Assembly (NCBI GenBank): GCA_933228675.1
Contig: OW121741.1
Coordinates: 132,507,290-132,571,289 of the forward strand
Length of the DNA stretch: 64,000 nt
Source: Stomorhina lunata
Lineage: Eukaryota; Arthropoda; Insecta; Diptera; Rhiniidae
Direction of reading: 5' to 3'
Made by a program: the position numbers and the translations under genes. Positions 40,694-53,720 of the stretch are shown here, one piece after another. The notes below the pieces were generated by a model that was not told the origin of the DNA, ran no database searches, and worked only from the letters and a program-made list of their open reading frames with translations. Position 1 is the stretch's first letter. The number at the start of each line of letters is the position of its first letter.

Positions 40694-40958
40694 GGCACTT
40701 GAGTGGTACTCAAAGAATAATGTCATTTTTGTACCACGAGAGGCAAATCCACCTAACTGTCCAGAACTTCGGCCTGTGGAAAGGTATTGGTCTCTGGTAA
40801 AAAAGGAATTGAAGAACACAGGAAAGATTTCCAAGAACATGTCCGATTTTAAGCGCAGGTGGAACACATGCTCCAAAAAGGTATCAGAAGCAACTGTAAA
40901 ATCTTTAATGGGAGGGTTTCCGAAAAAAGTCAATAATTTTGCAAAACCCGAGTACTAA
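40644..40958 (+). pseudogene. Tc1-like transposase, C-terminal part after the internal deletion
   Basis: This frame begins directly after the deletion with TTFFWPDLASCHYGN, containing the second catalytic aspartate. It continues through NPPNCPELRPVERYWSLVKK, which carries the catalytic glutamate. Exactly 37 residues separate D and E, so the DD37E type known from mosquitoes and other insects fits. The frame ends FAKPEY at a TAA (40956-40958). The ATG at 40644 is an accident of the deletion and not a real start. Confidence 0.88.
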
Positions 40959-41329
40959 GTAAGCATTTTAATGCTAAATGATTTTGTATAATATGTCATT
41001 ATATTTGCGTATTTTGTAGAGTTTTTATATTAAAACCTTTGATTTTTATTTAAGAAAATCCAACTACAAATTTTATTTAGAGCACTCTTTATTTTGAATG
41101 CAACAACCAGAACAACTTTGTTTTGACCTGGTCTAAATATAAATAAAATGAATTTTATGAAAAATGGTTATTGTTAATACAAACTAATAATATTTTTGTA
41201 ATACCATAAACATAAATATGTCTATGTCTTCATATTTCAACTCAAGATGTTTAGAAGTTATAGGCAGATATAAACATTGAACTTTTGAATTTATTTTAAT
41301 GAAATCTGAAAGTTTATTGCCTCTTCGGT

Positions 41330-41420
41330 TTGTTCTGAAGCTATTTGGACGGACATCGTTATATCGACCCAGGGACTAATTCTGAGTCGATTGGTATAAT
41401 TATTCCCTTTCCACTTATGG
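41330..41420 (-). mobile_element. mini-me/HINE core fragment
   Basis: GGACGGACATCGTTATATCG, then TTCTGAGTCGATTGGTATAA and CCCTTTCCACTTATGGTGG, follow the order of the core and end of copy 2 (32050-32190), with the (GTCY)n tract reduced to two units. The rest of the element is missing. Confidence 0.72.
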
Positions 41421-42429
41421 TGGTTTTCTGAGATCTGTATATAGTAAGGAAACTTATATCTAAAGTTTTTTATTGATATTAAAAAAAATTGTTTTGACGT
41501 CTAAAAACATGTTTTAGTGTGACCATTTCTAAATATTCTAGGAACTAGGGTATATTTAGGAAACAGACCCTTTTAATCAAATTTTGTATTCAAAATTAAA
41601 AAATATGATCCAAGAGGGCCTTGAAAATCGGGATCATGTCCCTTTTTTTAAAACATAAATTATATTAATTTTTATTTGTTTTGCCAAAACGTGTTTTAAA
41701 AACAAAAATAATACAATTCTATCATCTAAATATTTGTTTATTAATTTAATTAATAAAATCGAAACGATAAGTATTTTCTGTGAATTCAAAACAAAAGAAT
41801 TCGTCTACAGAAAAAGTCGTTACACTGACCTATGAAGAAGCAGCAGCAGCGGAACCAAAGAACTTATAAACAAACCCCTAACACTGCTCCCGACTCCTGA
41901 CTTCAGTCTGAGAAATTTCTTTGTGGAAGGAACACAAACTGTGTGTGCCTGTATGTTTGTGGGTATCTGTGCGTTACTGCGTATCTGTGTGAGTTTTTTG
42001 TTTTGTTGCTGGTATTTTAAAGATACAAAATTGTGTTGGTTCGTCATAGGCGGTTCGTTGTATATTGAAATTCTGCTGCTGGTTGTGTTGGATGTGTGTT
42101 CCGATGTGTATTTTTTTTGTTGCTGTATTTATTCATACTTTTTTCTTAATTTTTTTTTTTGCAGTCTGGCTGGCGCACATACAGTTCAACAACAAAAAAA
42201 AAACAAATTGCTTGTGTTTTTTGTTTATGTATTTCTGTTGTACTTATTCTTTGGAGTTAATGCACCCCAGTAGAAGTTCAAGGCTGAACAAATCAGTCGT
42301 ACTTTTATTGTTGCTTTTGCTCTGCTGCTGTTGTAGTATTTGTCGTTAAAGTCCCAAACAAAGCAGCAAAAATAAACAGACAAGCCCACAGTGGTTCCAG
42401 TTTTTAAAGGAATCTTTATCAAAACGAAA
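41421..42429. other. Unassigned sequence with GCA/TGT and T-rich low complexity
   Basis: From about 41832 onward there are short (GCA)n, (TGT)n and T-rich runs that produce low-complexity, cysteine- and leucine-rich frames on both strands (41820-42437). Composition is the likely cause of these frames; no conserved residues or signals support a gene. Such sequence is common in fly introns and UTRs. Confidence 0.5.
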
Positions 42430-45110
42430 ATATTCAAAAATTTCCTATTCTTATAGCAAACTTTTAAAAAATTTCCTATTTTTAAAGGAAATTTTACAAA
42501 AATTTCCTATTTTTTAAAGGAAATTTTTCAAAAATTTCCTATTTTTTAAAGGAAATTTTTCAAAAATTTCCTATTTTTTAAAGGAATTTTTTCAAAAATT
42601 TCCTATTTATTAAAGGAAAATTTTCAAAAATTTCCTATTTTTTAAAGGAAATTTTTCAAAAATTTCTTATTTTTTAAAGGAAATTTTTCAAAAATTTCCT
42701 ATTTTTAAAAGGAAATTTTTCAAAAATTTCCTATTTTTTAAAGGAAATTTTTCAAAAATTTCCTATTTTTTAAAGGAAATTTTTCAAAAATTTCCTATTT
42801 TTTAAAGGAAATTTTTCAAAAAATTCCTATTTTTTAAAGGAAATTTTTCAAAAATTTCCTATTTTTAAAAGGAAATTTTTCAAAAATTTCCTATTTTTAA
42901 AAGGAAATTTTTCAAAAATTTCCTATTTTTTAAAGGAAATTTTTCAAAAATTTCCTATTTTTTAAAGGAAATTTTTCAAAAATTTCCTATTTTTTAAAGG
43001 AAATTTTTCAAAAATTTCCTATTTTTTAAAGGAAATTTTTCAAAAATTTCCTATTTTTTAAAGGAAATTTTTCAAAAATTTCCTATTTTTTAAAGGAAAT
43101 TTTTCAAAAATTTCCTATTTTTTAAAGGAAATTTTTCAAAAATTTCCTATTTTTTAAAGGAAATTTTTCAAAAATTTCCTATTTTTTAAAGGAAATTTTT
43201 CAAAAATTTCCTATTTTTAAAAGGAAATTTTTCAAAAATTTCCTATTTTTTAAAGGAAATTTTTCAAAAATTTCCTATTTTTTAAAGGAAATTTTTCAAA
43301 AATTTCCTATTTTTTAAAGGAAATTTTTCAAAAATTTCCTATTTTTTAAAGGAAATTTTTCAAAAATTTCCTGTTTTTTAAAGGAAATTTTAAAAAAATT
43401 TCCTATTTTTTAAAGGAAATTTTTCAAAAATTTCCTATTTTTTAAAGGGAATTTTTCAAAAATTTCCTATTTTTTAAAGGAAATTTTTCAAAAATTTTTC
43501 TATTTTTTAAAGGAAATTTTTCAAAAATTTCCTATTTTTTAAAGGAAATTTTTCAAAAATTTCCTATTTTTTAAAGGAAATTTTTCAAAAATTTCCTATT
43601 TTTTAAAGGAAATTTTTCAAAAATTTCCTATTTTTTAAAGGAAAATTTTCAAAAATTTCCTATTTTTTAAAGTAAAATTTTCAAAAATTTCCTATTTTTA
43701 AGGGAAATTTTTCAAAAATTTCCTATTTTTTAAAGGAAAATTTTCAAAAATTTCCTATTTTTAAAAGGAAATTTTTCAAAAATTTCCTATTTTTTAAAGG
43801 AAATTTTTCAAAAATTTCCTATTTTTTAAAGGACATTTTTCAAAAATTTCCTATTTTTTAAAGGACATTTTTCAAAAATTTCCTATTTTTTAAAGGAAAT
43901 TTTTCAAAAATTTCCTATTTTTTAAAGGAAATTTTTCAAAAATTTCCTATTTTTTAAAGGAAATTTTTCAAAAATTTCCTATTTTTTAAAGGAAATTTTT
44001 CAAAAATTTCCTATTTTTTAAAGGAAATTTTTCAAAAATTTCCTATTTTTTAAAGGAAATTTTTCAAAAATTTCCTATTTTTTAAAGGAAATTTTTCAAA
44101 AATTTCCTATTTTTATAGGAAATTTTTCAAAAATTTCCTATTTTTATAGGAAATTTTTCAAAAATTTCCTATTTTTATAGGAAATTTTTCAAAAATTTCC
44201 TATTTTTATAGGAAATTTTTCAAAAATTTCCTATTTTTATAGGAAATTTTTCAAAAATTTCCTATTTTTATAGGAAATTTTTCAAAAATTTCCTATTTTT
44301 ATAGGAAATTTTTCAAAAATTTCCTATTTTTATAGGAAATTTTTCAAAAATTTCCTATTTTTATAGGAAATTTTTCAAAAATTTCCTATTTTTATAGGAA
44401 ATTTTTCAAAAATTTCCTATTTTTATAGGAAATTTTTCAAAAATTTCCTATTTTTATAGGAAATTTTTCAAAAATTTCCTATTTTTATAGGAAATTTTTC
44501 ATTCCTATTTTTATAGGAAATTTTTCAAAAATTTCCTATTTTTATAGGAAATTTTTCAAAAATTTCCTATTTTTTTTCATTTTTATAGGAAATTTTTCAA
44601 AAATTTCCTATTTTAATAGGAAATTTTTCTAAAATTTCCTATATTTATCAGAAGATTTTCAAAAATTTACTTTTTTCATAGAAAATTTTTCAAAAATTTT
44701 CTATTTTTGTAGGAAAATTTTCTAAACTTTCCTGTCTTTATAGGAAAATTTTCAAAAATTTTCTATGTTTATAGGAAATTTTTGATAGGAGATTTTTCAA
44801 AAATTTCCCTTTTTCATAGAAAATTTTTCAAATATTTACTTTTTCAAAAATTCCCTTTTTTTATAGGATTTTTTTTTTAATTTCCTTTTTTTTAGGAAAG
44901 TTTTCAAAAATTTCCTTTTCTGTATAAGAAATTTTTCCCAAAAATTCCTTTTTAAAAGGAAATTTTTGAAAAATTTATTTTTTTTATAGGAATTTTTTCA
45001 AATTTTTGAAAAATTTCTTTTTTATAGGAATTTTTTCAAATTTTTGAAATATTTCTTTTTTATAGGAAATTTTTCAAAATTGTTTTAGAAAAATTTTCCA
45101 TAATTTGTTT
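42430..45110. repeat. Minisatellite array, 32-bp then 31-bp units, about 70 good copies
   Basis: From 42440 to about 44100, units of 32 bp carry TTTCCTATTTTTTAAAGG then AAATTTTTCAAAAA. From about 44105 to 44580 the unit switches abruptly to a 31-bp form with TTTCCTATTTTTATAGG, which restores the perfect CCTAT/ATAGG palindrome. From 44580 to 45110 the units decay progressively. The class is that of 7890, 10917 and 18115. No coding capacity. Confidence 0.95.
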
Positions 45111-46800
45111 TTAGGTAGAATTTTTTTTTAAATTTTTATATTTTATGTACCAAATACGAATATATGTATATCGAAACCACAGTGCAGCCACACAATACGA
45201 TACGATATACCATCATACAACACACAATCCGTCCATCCGATATAGGGAAAAAACATATGTATTGTAGACGTAGTATTTAGTTAAGATGGAATGGATGTAT
45301 TAAAATAAATAGTATATACTCATATTTACTAAATAACAAACAAAAAGACATGAGGGTTTATACACGTTTTAGATTCTGAAATAATATAAGAAAGAACTTA
45401 GGTTTTTTGCCGTAGGACTTTATTTAAAATTAATATTATGCAATGACATAAAAGAACATTTTTAATGGAATTAAGTAATTAATTAATATTAAATTAAATT
45501 TTAAGACTAGGCTTTTATCGTTTTCATCAGATGATTATGGTCTTATTCAATTTGTTATGAGTTTGGTTCTGTAGTTGTAAAGTAAAAAGTACCTTTGCAA
45601 TTAAAATAAAAAGTTTCTTTAGTTAGAAAATTAGTCCTAAAATAGTAAGTTCTGAAAAGTACTTTAAAAAAAAGTACCACTTTTAGAAATTAAAAAGATA
45701 AATTCAATAGTCTAAAGGCTGGATATTTTCTAATATTTTGAAAAAAAAAATTATTAATTGTAAAATACGAGAATCATAAAAAATTACAATTACGTGTTCT
45801 AGACCCATAGAAATACCGAAAGACAGGGGTTCGAATGCACATGTTAATATTCAAGTTCTTACTTGTAAATGTGTGTGATTCATCGCCAATTTATAATAAT
45901 TTTGTATGTAAGAATGAATAAAATAAAAAAATATGCCGGCATTAAAAATAAACTAAAAATAAAAACATTAAACGCTTTTGTTTTTCGCTCTCTCAAAGAG
46001 AATTGTTCTGAGTTCAGAATTTCAGAGAGAATGAAAGGGAAATTTTTGAAGCCTTCTGAGCTCAAACTGGTTTCATTACTGCAATAAGTCCTGGAATTTT
46101 TATTATATTTTGTTTTATTTTGATCCAGAAATTTCAAACCCACACACACACACTCACTCACTCATTCCTGAAAAAAGTGTGTGAGCTTATTGTGTTAACC
46201 GAAGGAAATCTAACTTGGCTTTCAAGCAAATTACATCATCTTTTTTATAAATCATTATCAATTTCAAATGAACAACAAAGACAACATTAATTGTCGCCTT
46301 CATCCTCCTCATGCCGTCAATACGAACGTTCGTTCTGTCCATCGAACGTATTAGCATTTATTCATTTTAATTTAAATGCGCAATATTTTTAAAATTCACC
46401 TCTTTTATCTGTTTTTACGTTCTTTTTTTCAGGCCTATTGGCCTGGATTTCTTTGTTCTTAATTTTGTAATATTTGTAATCGAAATTTTTATGTAATAAA
46501 AATTTGGGTTAAATGTGGAATATCAATTGTCAGTCCAAGTTCTTTACTTTGTTTTGTTTGTAAAATTTAAAAAAGCTCTTGCTTTTGTAAAATGGTACTT
46601 TTTCATACACAAGTAATATTTCTTAAAAATGGTACTATTTTTTACAAATTATATATTCTAAGGGAACAGTTTTTTTTAAGCTGACTTTTTCTTACAAAAC
46701 GTGTTCTTTCTAACAAAATATTTAAAAGATAATTTTTGTAAAAAACTTTTTTAAACACTTTTTCAGAAACAAGTACTTTTTAGAAAAGTATGTATGTTAG
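45111..46800. other. No recognisable gene
   Basis: Includes overlapping frames on both strands at 45869-46161 with no recognisable similarity, a small hairpin (TTCTGA-GT-TCAGAA, about 46006-46019) and a short (CA)n/(CACT)n at about 46140-46163. Nothing here supports a gene. Confidence 0.45.
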
Positions 46801-47690
46801 AAAATTGTCCACATATTTTCCCATAAAAAACATTGTTCCATAGTAAAATTTTTGTTTCATATTTCCTCAATAAATTTTCAATAGAAAATTTTTCTTTAGA
46901 CTACTTTTTGATATAATTTCTTTAAAAAAAAATGATATAATTTCTTTTAAAAATTTTTAATAGAAAAATTTTAAAAAGAAAAGGTTTCTCTATAGAAACA
47001 ATTTTTTTTTATCAATTTTTTGGAAAAACTATTTTTGAAATAAATTTCTTTTAGAAAAAAAAAACACAAATTTTTTTTAAGAAAAATTTTGTTTGAAAAA
47101 CTTTTTCTATCAAAAATGTTTGTTACTAATATTTATTTTATAGAATTTTTTTTGTAGAAAAATTTTTGATATCTAATATTTTTTCTCTAAAGAATAAAAT
47201 TTCGTTCAAAAAAATTTTTATATAGAAAAATTTTTCTCTTTAGAAAAATTTTGTTTTAAAAATTTTTGATATAAAATTTTTTTCTAGATAACAAAATAAA
47301 ATTTCGTTCAAAAAACTTTTTATAGAAAGTTTTATTTTAAAAATTTCTCATTAAAAAAATTGCGTTTTAAAAATCTTTTGTCAAAAAGTTATTAATTTTT
47401 CATTAAAAATTTTTCTATTGAAAATTTTTCATTAAAAATTTGTTCGTGTTTGTGTACAAAATTTTTTTTCTACAGAAAATTTTTCGTATTAAAATTTTTC
47501 TATAGAAAGTTTTTTGTATTAAAATGTATTCTATAGAAATTTATTCTATAAAAAATTTTTCGTTTTAAACATTTTTCTATAAAATTTTTTTCTTTAGAAA
47601 ATTTTTCGTTTTAAAATTTTTCTATAGAAAATTTTTCGTATTGAAATTTTTTTTGTAGAAAATTTTTCGTATTAAAATTTTTCTATAGAA
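46801..47690. repeat. Degenerate flank of the TTTTTCTATAGAAAAA arrays
   Basis: Loose units of 25-45 bases with TCTATAGAAAATTTTTCGTATTA and ATAGAAAAATTTT words become steadily more regular from left to right. This is the decayed edge of the array that follows. Confidence 0.75.
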
Positions 47691-49850
47691 AATTGTTCAT
47701 ATTAAAATTTTCTATAGAAATTTTTTTTTATTCAAAGTTTTCTATAAAAAATTTTCCGTTATTTAAAGTTTTCTATATAAGAATTTTCTTTTTCAAATTT
47801 TTCGTACTAAAATTTTTCTACAGAAAATATTTCGTATTAAAATTTTTCAATAGAAAATTTTTCGTATTAAAATTTTTCTATAGAAAATTTTTTTTATTTA
47901 AATTTTTCTATAGAAAATTTTTCGTATTAAAATTTTTCTATGGAAAATTTTTCGTATTAAAATTTTTCTATAGAAAAATTTTCGTTATAAAATTTTTTCT
48001 ATAGAAAAATTGTTAAAAATTTTTTTCTAAAGAAAAATTTTCGTTAAAAAATTTTTTCTATAGAAAAATTTTCCTTAAAAATTTTTTTCTATAGAAAAAT
48101 TTTCGTTAAAAACTTTTTTCTATAGAAAAATTTTCGTTAAAAATTTTTTTCTATAGAAAAATTTTCGTTAAAAAAAAAAATTTCTATAGAAAAATTTTCG
48201 TTAAAAAAATATTTCTATAGAAAAATTTTCGTTAAAAAAAATTTTCTATAGAAAAATTTTCGTTAAAAAAAATTTCTATAGAAAAATTTTCGTTAAAAAA
48301 AATTTTCTATTGAAAAATTTTCGTTAAAAAAAATTTTCTATAGGAAAATTTTAGTTAAAAAAAATTTTCTATAGAAAATTTTTCTATAGAAAAATTTTCG
48401 TTAAAAAATTTTTTCTATAGAAAAATTTTCGTTAAAAAATATTTTCTATACAAACATTTTCGTTAAAAAATTTTTTCTATAGAAAAATTTTCGTTAAAAA
48501 ATTTTTTCTATAGAAAAATTTTCGTTAAAAAATTTTTTCTATAGAAAAATTTTCGTTAAAAAATTTTTTCTATAGAAAAATTTTCGTTAAAAAATTGTTT
48601 CTATAGAAAAATTTTCGTTAAAAAATTTTTTCTATAGAAAAATTTTCGTTCAAAAATTGTTTCTATAGAAAAATTTTCGTTAAAAAATTTTTTCTATAGA
48701 AAAATTTTCGTTAAAAAATTTTTTCTATAGAAAAATTTTCGTTAAAAAATTTTTTCTATAGAAAAATTTTCGTTAAAAAATTTTTTCTATAGAAAAATTT
48801 TCGTTAAAAAATTTTTTCTATAGAAAAATTTTCGTTAAAAAATTTTTTCTATAGAAAAATTTTCGTTAAAAAATTTTTTCTATAGAAAAATTTTCGTTAA
48901 AAAATTTTTTCTATAGAAAAATTTTCGTTAAAAAATTTTTTCTATAGAAAAATTTTCGTTAAAAATATTTTCTATAGAAAAATTTAAGTTAAAATTTTTT
49001 TTCGTTAGAAAAATTTTAGTTAAAAATTTTTTATGTAGAAAAATTTTCGTTAAAAAATTTTTTCTATAGAAAAATTTTCGTTAAAAAATTTTTTCTATAG
49101 AAAAATTTTCGTTAAAAAATTTTTTCTATAGAAAAATTTTCGTTAAAAAATTTTTTCTATAGAAAAATTTTCGTTAAAAAATTTTTTCTATAGAAAAATT
49201 TTCGTTAAAAATATTTTCTATAGAAAAATTTAAGTTAAAATTTTTTTTCGTTAGAAAAATTTTAGTTAAAAATTTTTTATGTAGAAAAATTTTCGTTAAA
49301 AAATTTTTTCTATAGAAAAATTTTCGTTAAAAAATTTTTTCTATAGAAAAATTTTCGTTAAAAAATTTTTTCTATAGAAAAATTTTCGTTAAAAAATTTT
49401 TTCTATAGAAAAATTTTCGTTAAAAAATTTTTTCTATAGAAAAATTTTCGTTAAAAAATTTTTTCTATAGAAAAATTTTCGTTAAAAAATTTTTTCTATA
49501 GAAAAATTTTCGTTAAAAATATTTTCTATAGAAAAATTTAAGTTAAAATTTTTTTTCGTTAGAAAAATTTTAGTTAAAAATTTTTTATGTAGAAAAATTT
49601 TCGTTAAAAAATTTTTTCTATAGAAAAATTTTCGTTAAAAAATTTTTTCTATAGAAAAATTTTCGTTAAAAAATTTTTTCTATAGAAAAATTTTCGTTAA
49701 AAAATTTTTTCTATAGAAAAATTTTCGTTAAAAATATTTTCTATAGAAAAATTTAAGTTAAAAATTTTTTTCGTTAGAAAAATTTTAGTTAAAAATTTTT
49801 TATGTAGAAAAATTTTCGTTAAAAAATTTTTTCTATAGAAAATTTATCTC
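47691..49850. repeat. Palindromic minisatellite array, 31-bp CGTTAAAA-linker units
   Basis: About 65-70 units contain TTTTTTCTATAGAAAAATTT followed by TCGTTAAAAAA. To about 48000 the linker is CGTATTAAAA; after that CGTTAAAA dominates and from 48460 units are nearly identical. A three-unit variant block (with AAGTTAAAA, TTTTCGTTAGAAAA and TTTATGTAGAAAA) recurs at about 48960, 49205, 49515 and 49727, giving a higher-order structure. Open frames through parts of it are artefacts. Confidence 0.95.
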
Positions 49851-50985
49851 TTACCAAATTTTTCAATTTATAATTTTTTTCTATAGAAAATTGTTTTATT
49901 AACCTGCTGTTAAATTGTAAAAGCCTAAGGGAATTACTTCATCAATATTATAATATCTTGCATAGTAATACATATTCCCCCTTTAGTTTCTGTATCTGGT
50001 AATATTTTAATGTCAGTTTCTGCCGACTGACTATTTTGTAATAAGCTAATTTTAGAATTCTGAGAAACAAAATAAAATATAATAACCACAAAACACCATT
50101 AAAGACAACGTAAGTGTTCTATACATAAAGATTATAAGCTCTACCTTGTCTTGAAAATATGATCTCTCCTATGGAACAAAAGAAACCTCCAAAAGGAATA
50201 GCAAGAAAAAAAAAAACAAGAATATTCCTCCAAGAATAAAAACTGGCAGCATCGCAACATTACAGTAACCAAAAGTTCTTTGTTCTTGTTTTAAATTCAA
50301 TTTTGTAATAGGAACGTCGCACTTATTCTACTTTCAGAAAAGTCCCGAACGGAAAAAATATCATAAAAATGAGGCCTATTGCAAAATATTTATTTAATTT
50401 TTTTCGTTTCGTATTTTGTTTTTGATTTTTGCCACATTGTGAAATTACAGAGACATAGACACGTAAATAAATAAATAAGAACTACATACTTATATACATC
50501 GATATTGTGCATTTATTATATAATATACAGAAAGACAGCAAAAGTTCTTTTTTTCGAAAACAAAAAGCAACTGAATTGCAATAATAGCGCGTTTTTATAT
50601 AATTTTAATCTTAAAGTGTTGTGATGTTTACAATTAGTATAAAATACAGTGAAAGCCAAAAATTGTGCAACAAATTATTCTAAATATTTTAATTTCAACA
50701 AATGATTACAAATATTTCATATAAAATTTAATATCTCTTATGAAAGATATTTTTTTCTAACAAAGGGTACTTTTTTTACAAAATCTGTCTAAGAAAATTT
50801 GCCTTTTTCTTACAAATGGTACCTTTTTATAAAAGGTTATTGTTTTAACTAACATTTATTTTCTACAAAAGGTATATTCTCTTTAAGTGTGGCCTTTTTG
50901 ATCGAGAAATACTTTGTTTTACAAAAATCTAATTTTCTTCTTAAAACTTTTTTTTAACAAAAGGTACTTTTTAATAAAGAAAATA
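49851..50985. other. No recognisable gene
   Basis: A/T-rich spacer between two arrays. No frames, transposon ends or RNA motifs were recognised. The last 250 bases contain TTTTTACAAAA-type low complexity. Confidence 0.5.
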
Positions 50986-53720
50986 GTTTTTAAATTTTTC
51001 CTATAGAAAAATTTTTTGTAAATTTTAGCTATAGAAAAATTTTTGGTGAATTTTTTCTACAAAAAAATTTTTAGAATTTTTTTTTAGAAAAATTTTTGGT
51101 AGATTTTTTCTATAGAAAATTTTCTTTATATTTTCTTAAAATATTTAAATTATTTCTATAGGAAACATTGTTTTTGGTAAATTTTGTCTATAGAAAAATG
51201 TTTGGTTAATTTTTTCTATAGAAACATTTTTGGTAAAATTTTTCTATAGACAAATTTTAAAGAGAAAAATTTGTTAAATTTTTTCTATAGAAAAATTTTT
51301 GATAAATTTTTGCTATAGAATAATTTTTGGTAAATTTCCTTTATAGAAAAATTTTTGGTCAATTTTTTTTATAAACAATTTTTTGGTAAATTTTTTCTTA
51401 AGAAAAATTTTTAGTAAATTTTTTCTATAGAAAACTTTTTTAAATTTTTCCTATAGAAAAATTTTTTGTAAATTTTAGCTATAGAAAAATTTTTGGTGAA
51501 TTTTTTCTACAAAAAAATTTTTGGAATTTTTTTTTAGAAAAATTTTTGGTAAATTTTTTCTTTAGAAACATTTTTGGTAGATTTTTTCTACAGAAAATTT
51601 TCTTTATATTTTCTTAAAATATTTAAATTATTTCTATAGGAAACATTGTTTTTGGTAAATTTTGTCTATAGAAAAATGTTTGGTTAATTTTTTCTATAGA
51701 AACATTTTTGGTAAAATTTTTCTATAGACAAACTTTTGGTAAATTTTTTCTTTAGAAAAATTTTTGGTAAATTTTTTCTATATAAATTTTTTTTGGGTAA
51801 ATTTTTTCTATAGAAAAATTTTTGATAAATTTTTCTATAGAAATATCTTTAGTAAATTTTTTCTATTGAAAAATTTTTGGTAAATTTTTTCTATAGAAAC
51901 ATTTTCAATAAATTTTCTTCTATATAAAAATTGTTGGTAAAATTTTTTTATAGAAACATTTTTGGTAAATTTTTCCTATAGAGAAATGTTTGGTAAATTT
52001 TTTCTATAGAAAAATGTTTGGTAAATTTTTTCTATAGACAAATTTTTGGTAAATTTTTTTTATAGAAATTTGGTAAATTTTTTCTATAGGAAAATGTTTG
52101 GTAATTTTTTTCTATAGAAAATGTTTGGTAAATTTTTTTCTTTCGAAAAATTTTTGGTAAATTTTTTCTATAGAAACATTTTCAATAAATTTTCTTCTAT
52201 ATACAAATTTTTGGTAAAATTTTTTTATAGAAACATTTTTGGTAAATTTTTTCTATAAAAAATTTTTGGTAAATTTTTCCTATAGAGAAATGTTTGGTAA
52301 ATTTTTTCTATAGAAAAATGTTTGGTAAATTTTTTCTATAGACCAATTTTTAGTAAATTTTTTCTATACAGAAATGTTTCGTAAATTTTTTCTATAGGAA
52401 AATGTTTGGTAAATTTTTTTCTTTCGAAAAATTGTTGGTAAATTTTATCTATAGACAAATTTTTTGTAAATTTTTGCTATAGAAATTTTTTTTTGGTAAA
52501 TTTTTCTATAGAAAAATTTTTGATAAATTTTTCTATAGAAAAATTTTTGATAAATTTTTCTATAGAAAAATTTTTGATAAATTTTTCTATAGAAAAATTT
52601 TTGATAAATTTTTCTATAGAAAAATTTTTGATAAATTTTTCTATAGAAAAATTTTTAATAAATTTTTCTATAGAAATATTTTTAGTAAATTTTTTCTATT
52701 GAAAAATTTTTGGTAAATTTTTTTTTATAGAAAAATTTTTGTTAAATTTTTTCTAGAGAAAAATTTTCGGTAAATTTTTTGTATAGAAATTTTCTTAAAA
52801 TATTTAAATTATTTCCTTAAATTATTTCTATAGAAATTTTTTTTTATAAAAAAATTTTTGTTAAATATTTTCTATAGAAAAATGTTTGGTAAATTTTTTC
52901 TATAGAAACATTATTGGTAAATTTTTTCCACAGACAAATTTTTGGTAAATTTTTTCTATAAAAAAATTGTTGGTAAATTTTTTCTATAGAAAAATGTTTG
53001 GTAAATTTTTTTCTTTAGAAAAATTTTTGTAAATTTTTTGTATAGAAACATTTTTGGTAAATGTTTCTATACAATTTTTGGTACATTTTTTCTATAGAAA
53101 AATTTTTGGTAATTTTTTTCTATAGATAAATTTTTTGTAAATTTTTGCTATAGAAAAATTTTTGGTAAATTTTTTCTATAAAAAAATTGTTGGTAAATTT
53201 TTTCTTTAGAAAAATTTTTGGTAAATTTTTTCTATAGAAACATTTTTGGTAAATTTTTTCTATAGACAAATTTTTGGTAAATTTTTTCTATAGAAAAATG
53301 TTTGGTAAAGTTTTTCTATAGAAAAATGTTTGGTAAATTTTTTCTATAGAAAAATGTTTGGTAAATTTTTTTGTTTAGAAAAATTTTTGGTAAATTTTTT
53401 GTATAGAAACATTATTGGTAAACTTTTTTCTATAGAAAAATTTTTGGTAAATTTTTTGGTAAATTGTTTCTATAGAAAAATTTTTGGCAAATTTTTTCTA
53501 TAGAAACATTTTTGGTAAATTTTTTCTATAGACAAATTTTTGGTAAATTTTTTCTATAGAAAAATGTTTGATAAAGTTTTTCTATAGAAAAATGTTTGGT
53601 AAATTTTTTCTATAGAAAAATGTTTGGTAAATTTTTTTCTTTAGAAAAATTTTTGGTAAATTTTTTTCTTTAGAAAAATTTTTGGTAAATTTTTTTTCTA
53701 TCGTAAAATCACTACATAAA
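50986..53720 (+). repeat. Palindromic minisatellite array, 28-bp GGTAAA-linker units
   Basis: About 90-95 units share TTTTTTCTATAGAAAAATTT and the linker TTGGTAAA. Segments are duplicated: about 50993-51240 recurs at 51433-51725 (period about 440), including the unusual TTTTAGCTATAG unit, and the AATAAATTTTCTTCTATAT unit at about 51906 recurs at 52183. A block of identical units with GATAAA instead of GGTAAA (52500-52680) shows a local burst. The same unit occurs inverted at 55950-57530. Confidence 0.93.

Larger units (their letters stand above)
40110..41089 (+). mobile_element. Tc1-like (DD37E type) transposon, internally deleted, 980 bp
   Basis: The inverted ends AAGAGTGTTCTAAA (left) and AAGAGTGCTCTAAA (right, read inward) are flanked by TA at 40108-40109 and 41090-41091. 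The right 287 bases are almost identical to window bases 1-287. The transposase frame is broken by an internal deletion of roughly 350-450 bases, judging from the missing protein part. It can no longer mobilise itself but keeps both ends, so it could be mobilised in trans. Confidence 0.92.

Noticed and set aside
40682..40933. 83-codon minus-strand frame over the Tc1-like C-terminal region
   Set aside because: Antisense shadow of the transposase frame at 40644-40958.
41820..42437. Several overlapping frames of 70-116 codons, rich in C, L and F
   Set aside because: They lie over GCA/TGT and T-rich low-complexity DNA on both strands; no conserved residues, start context or known family.
45869..46161. 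Overlapping frames of 72 and 93 codons on opposite strands
   Set aside because: No similarity recognised, both in A/T-rich sequence; opposite-strand overlap indicates chance.
47693..48004. Frame rich in KFFYRKFF repeats
   Set aside because: It is a translation of the A/T minisatellite; the frame breaks as soon as unit length drifts.
52493..52702. Frame encoding FSIEKFLIN repeats
   Set aside because: It comes from a run of identical 27-bp units (GATAAA-linker) in the array, with no gene signals.
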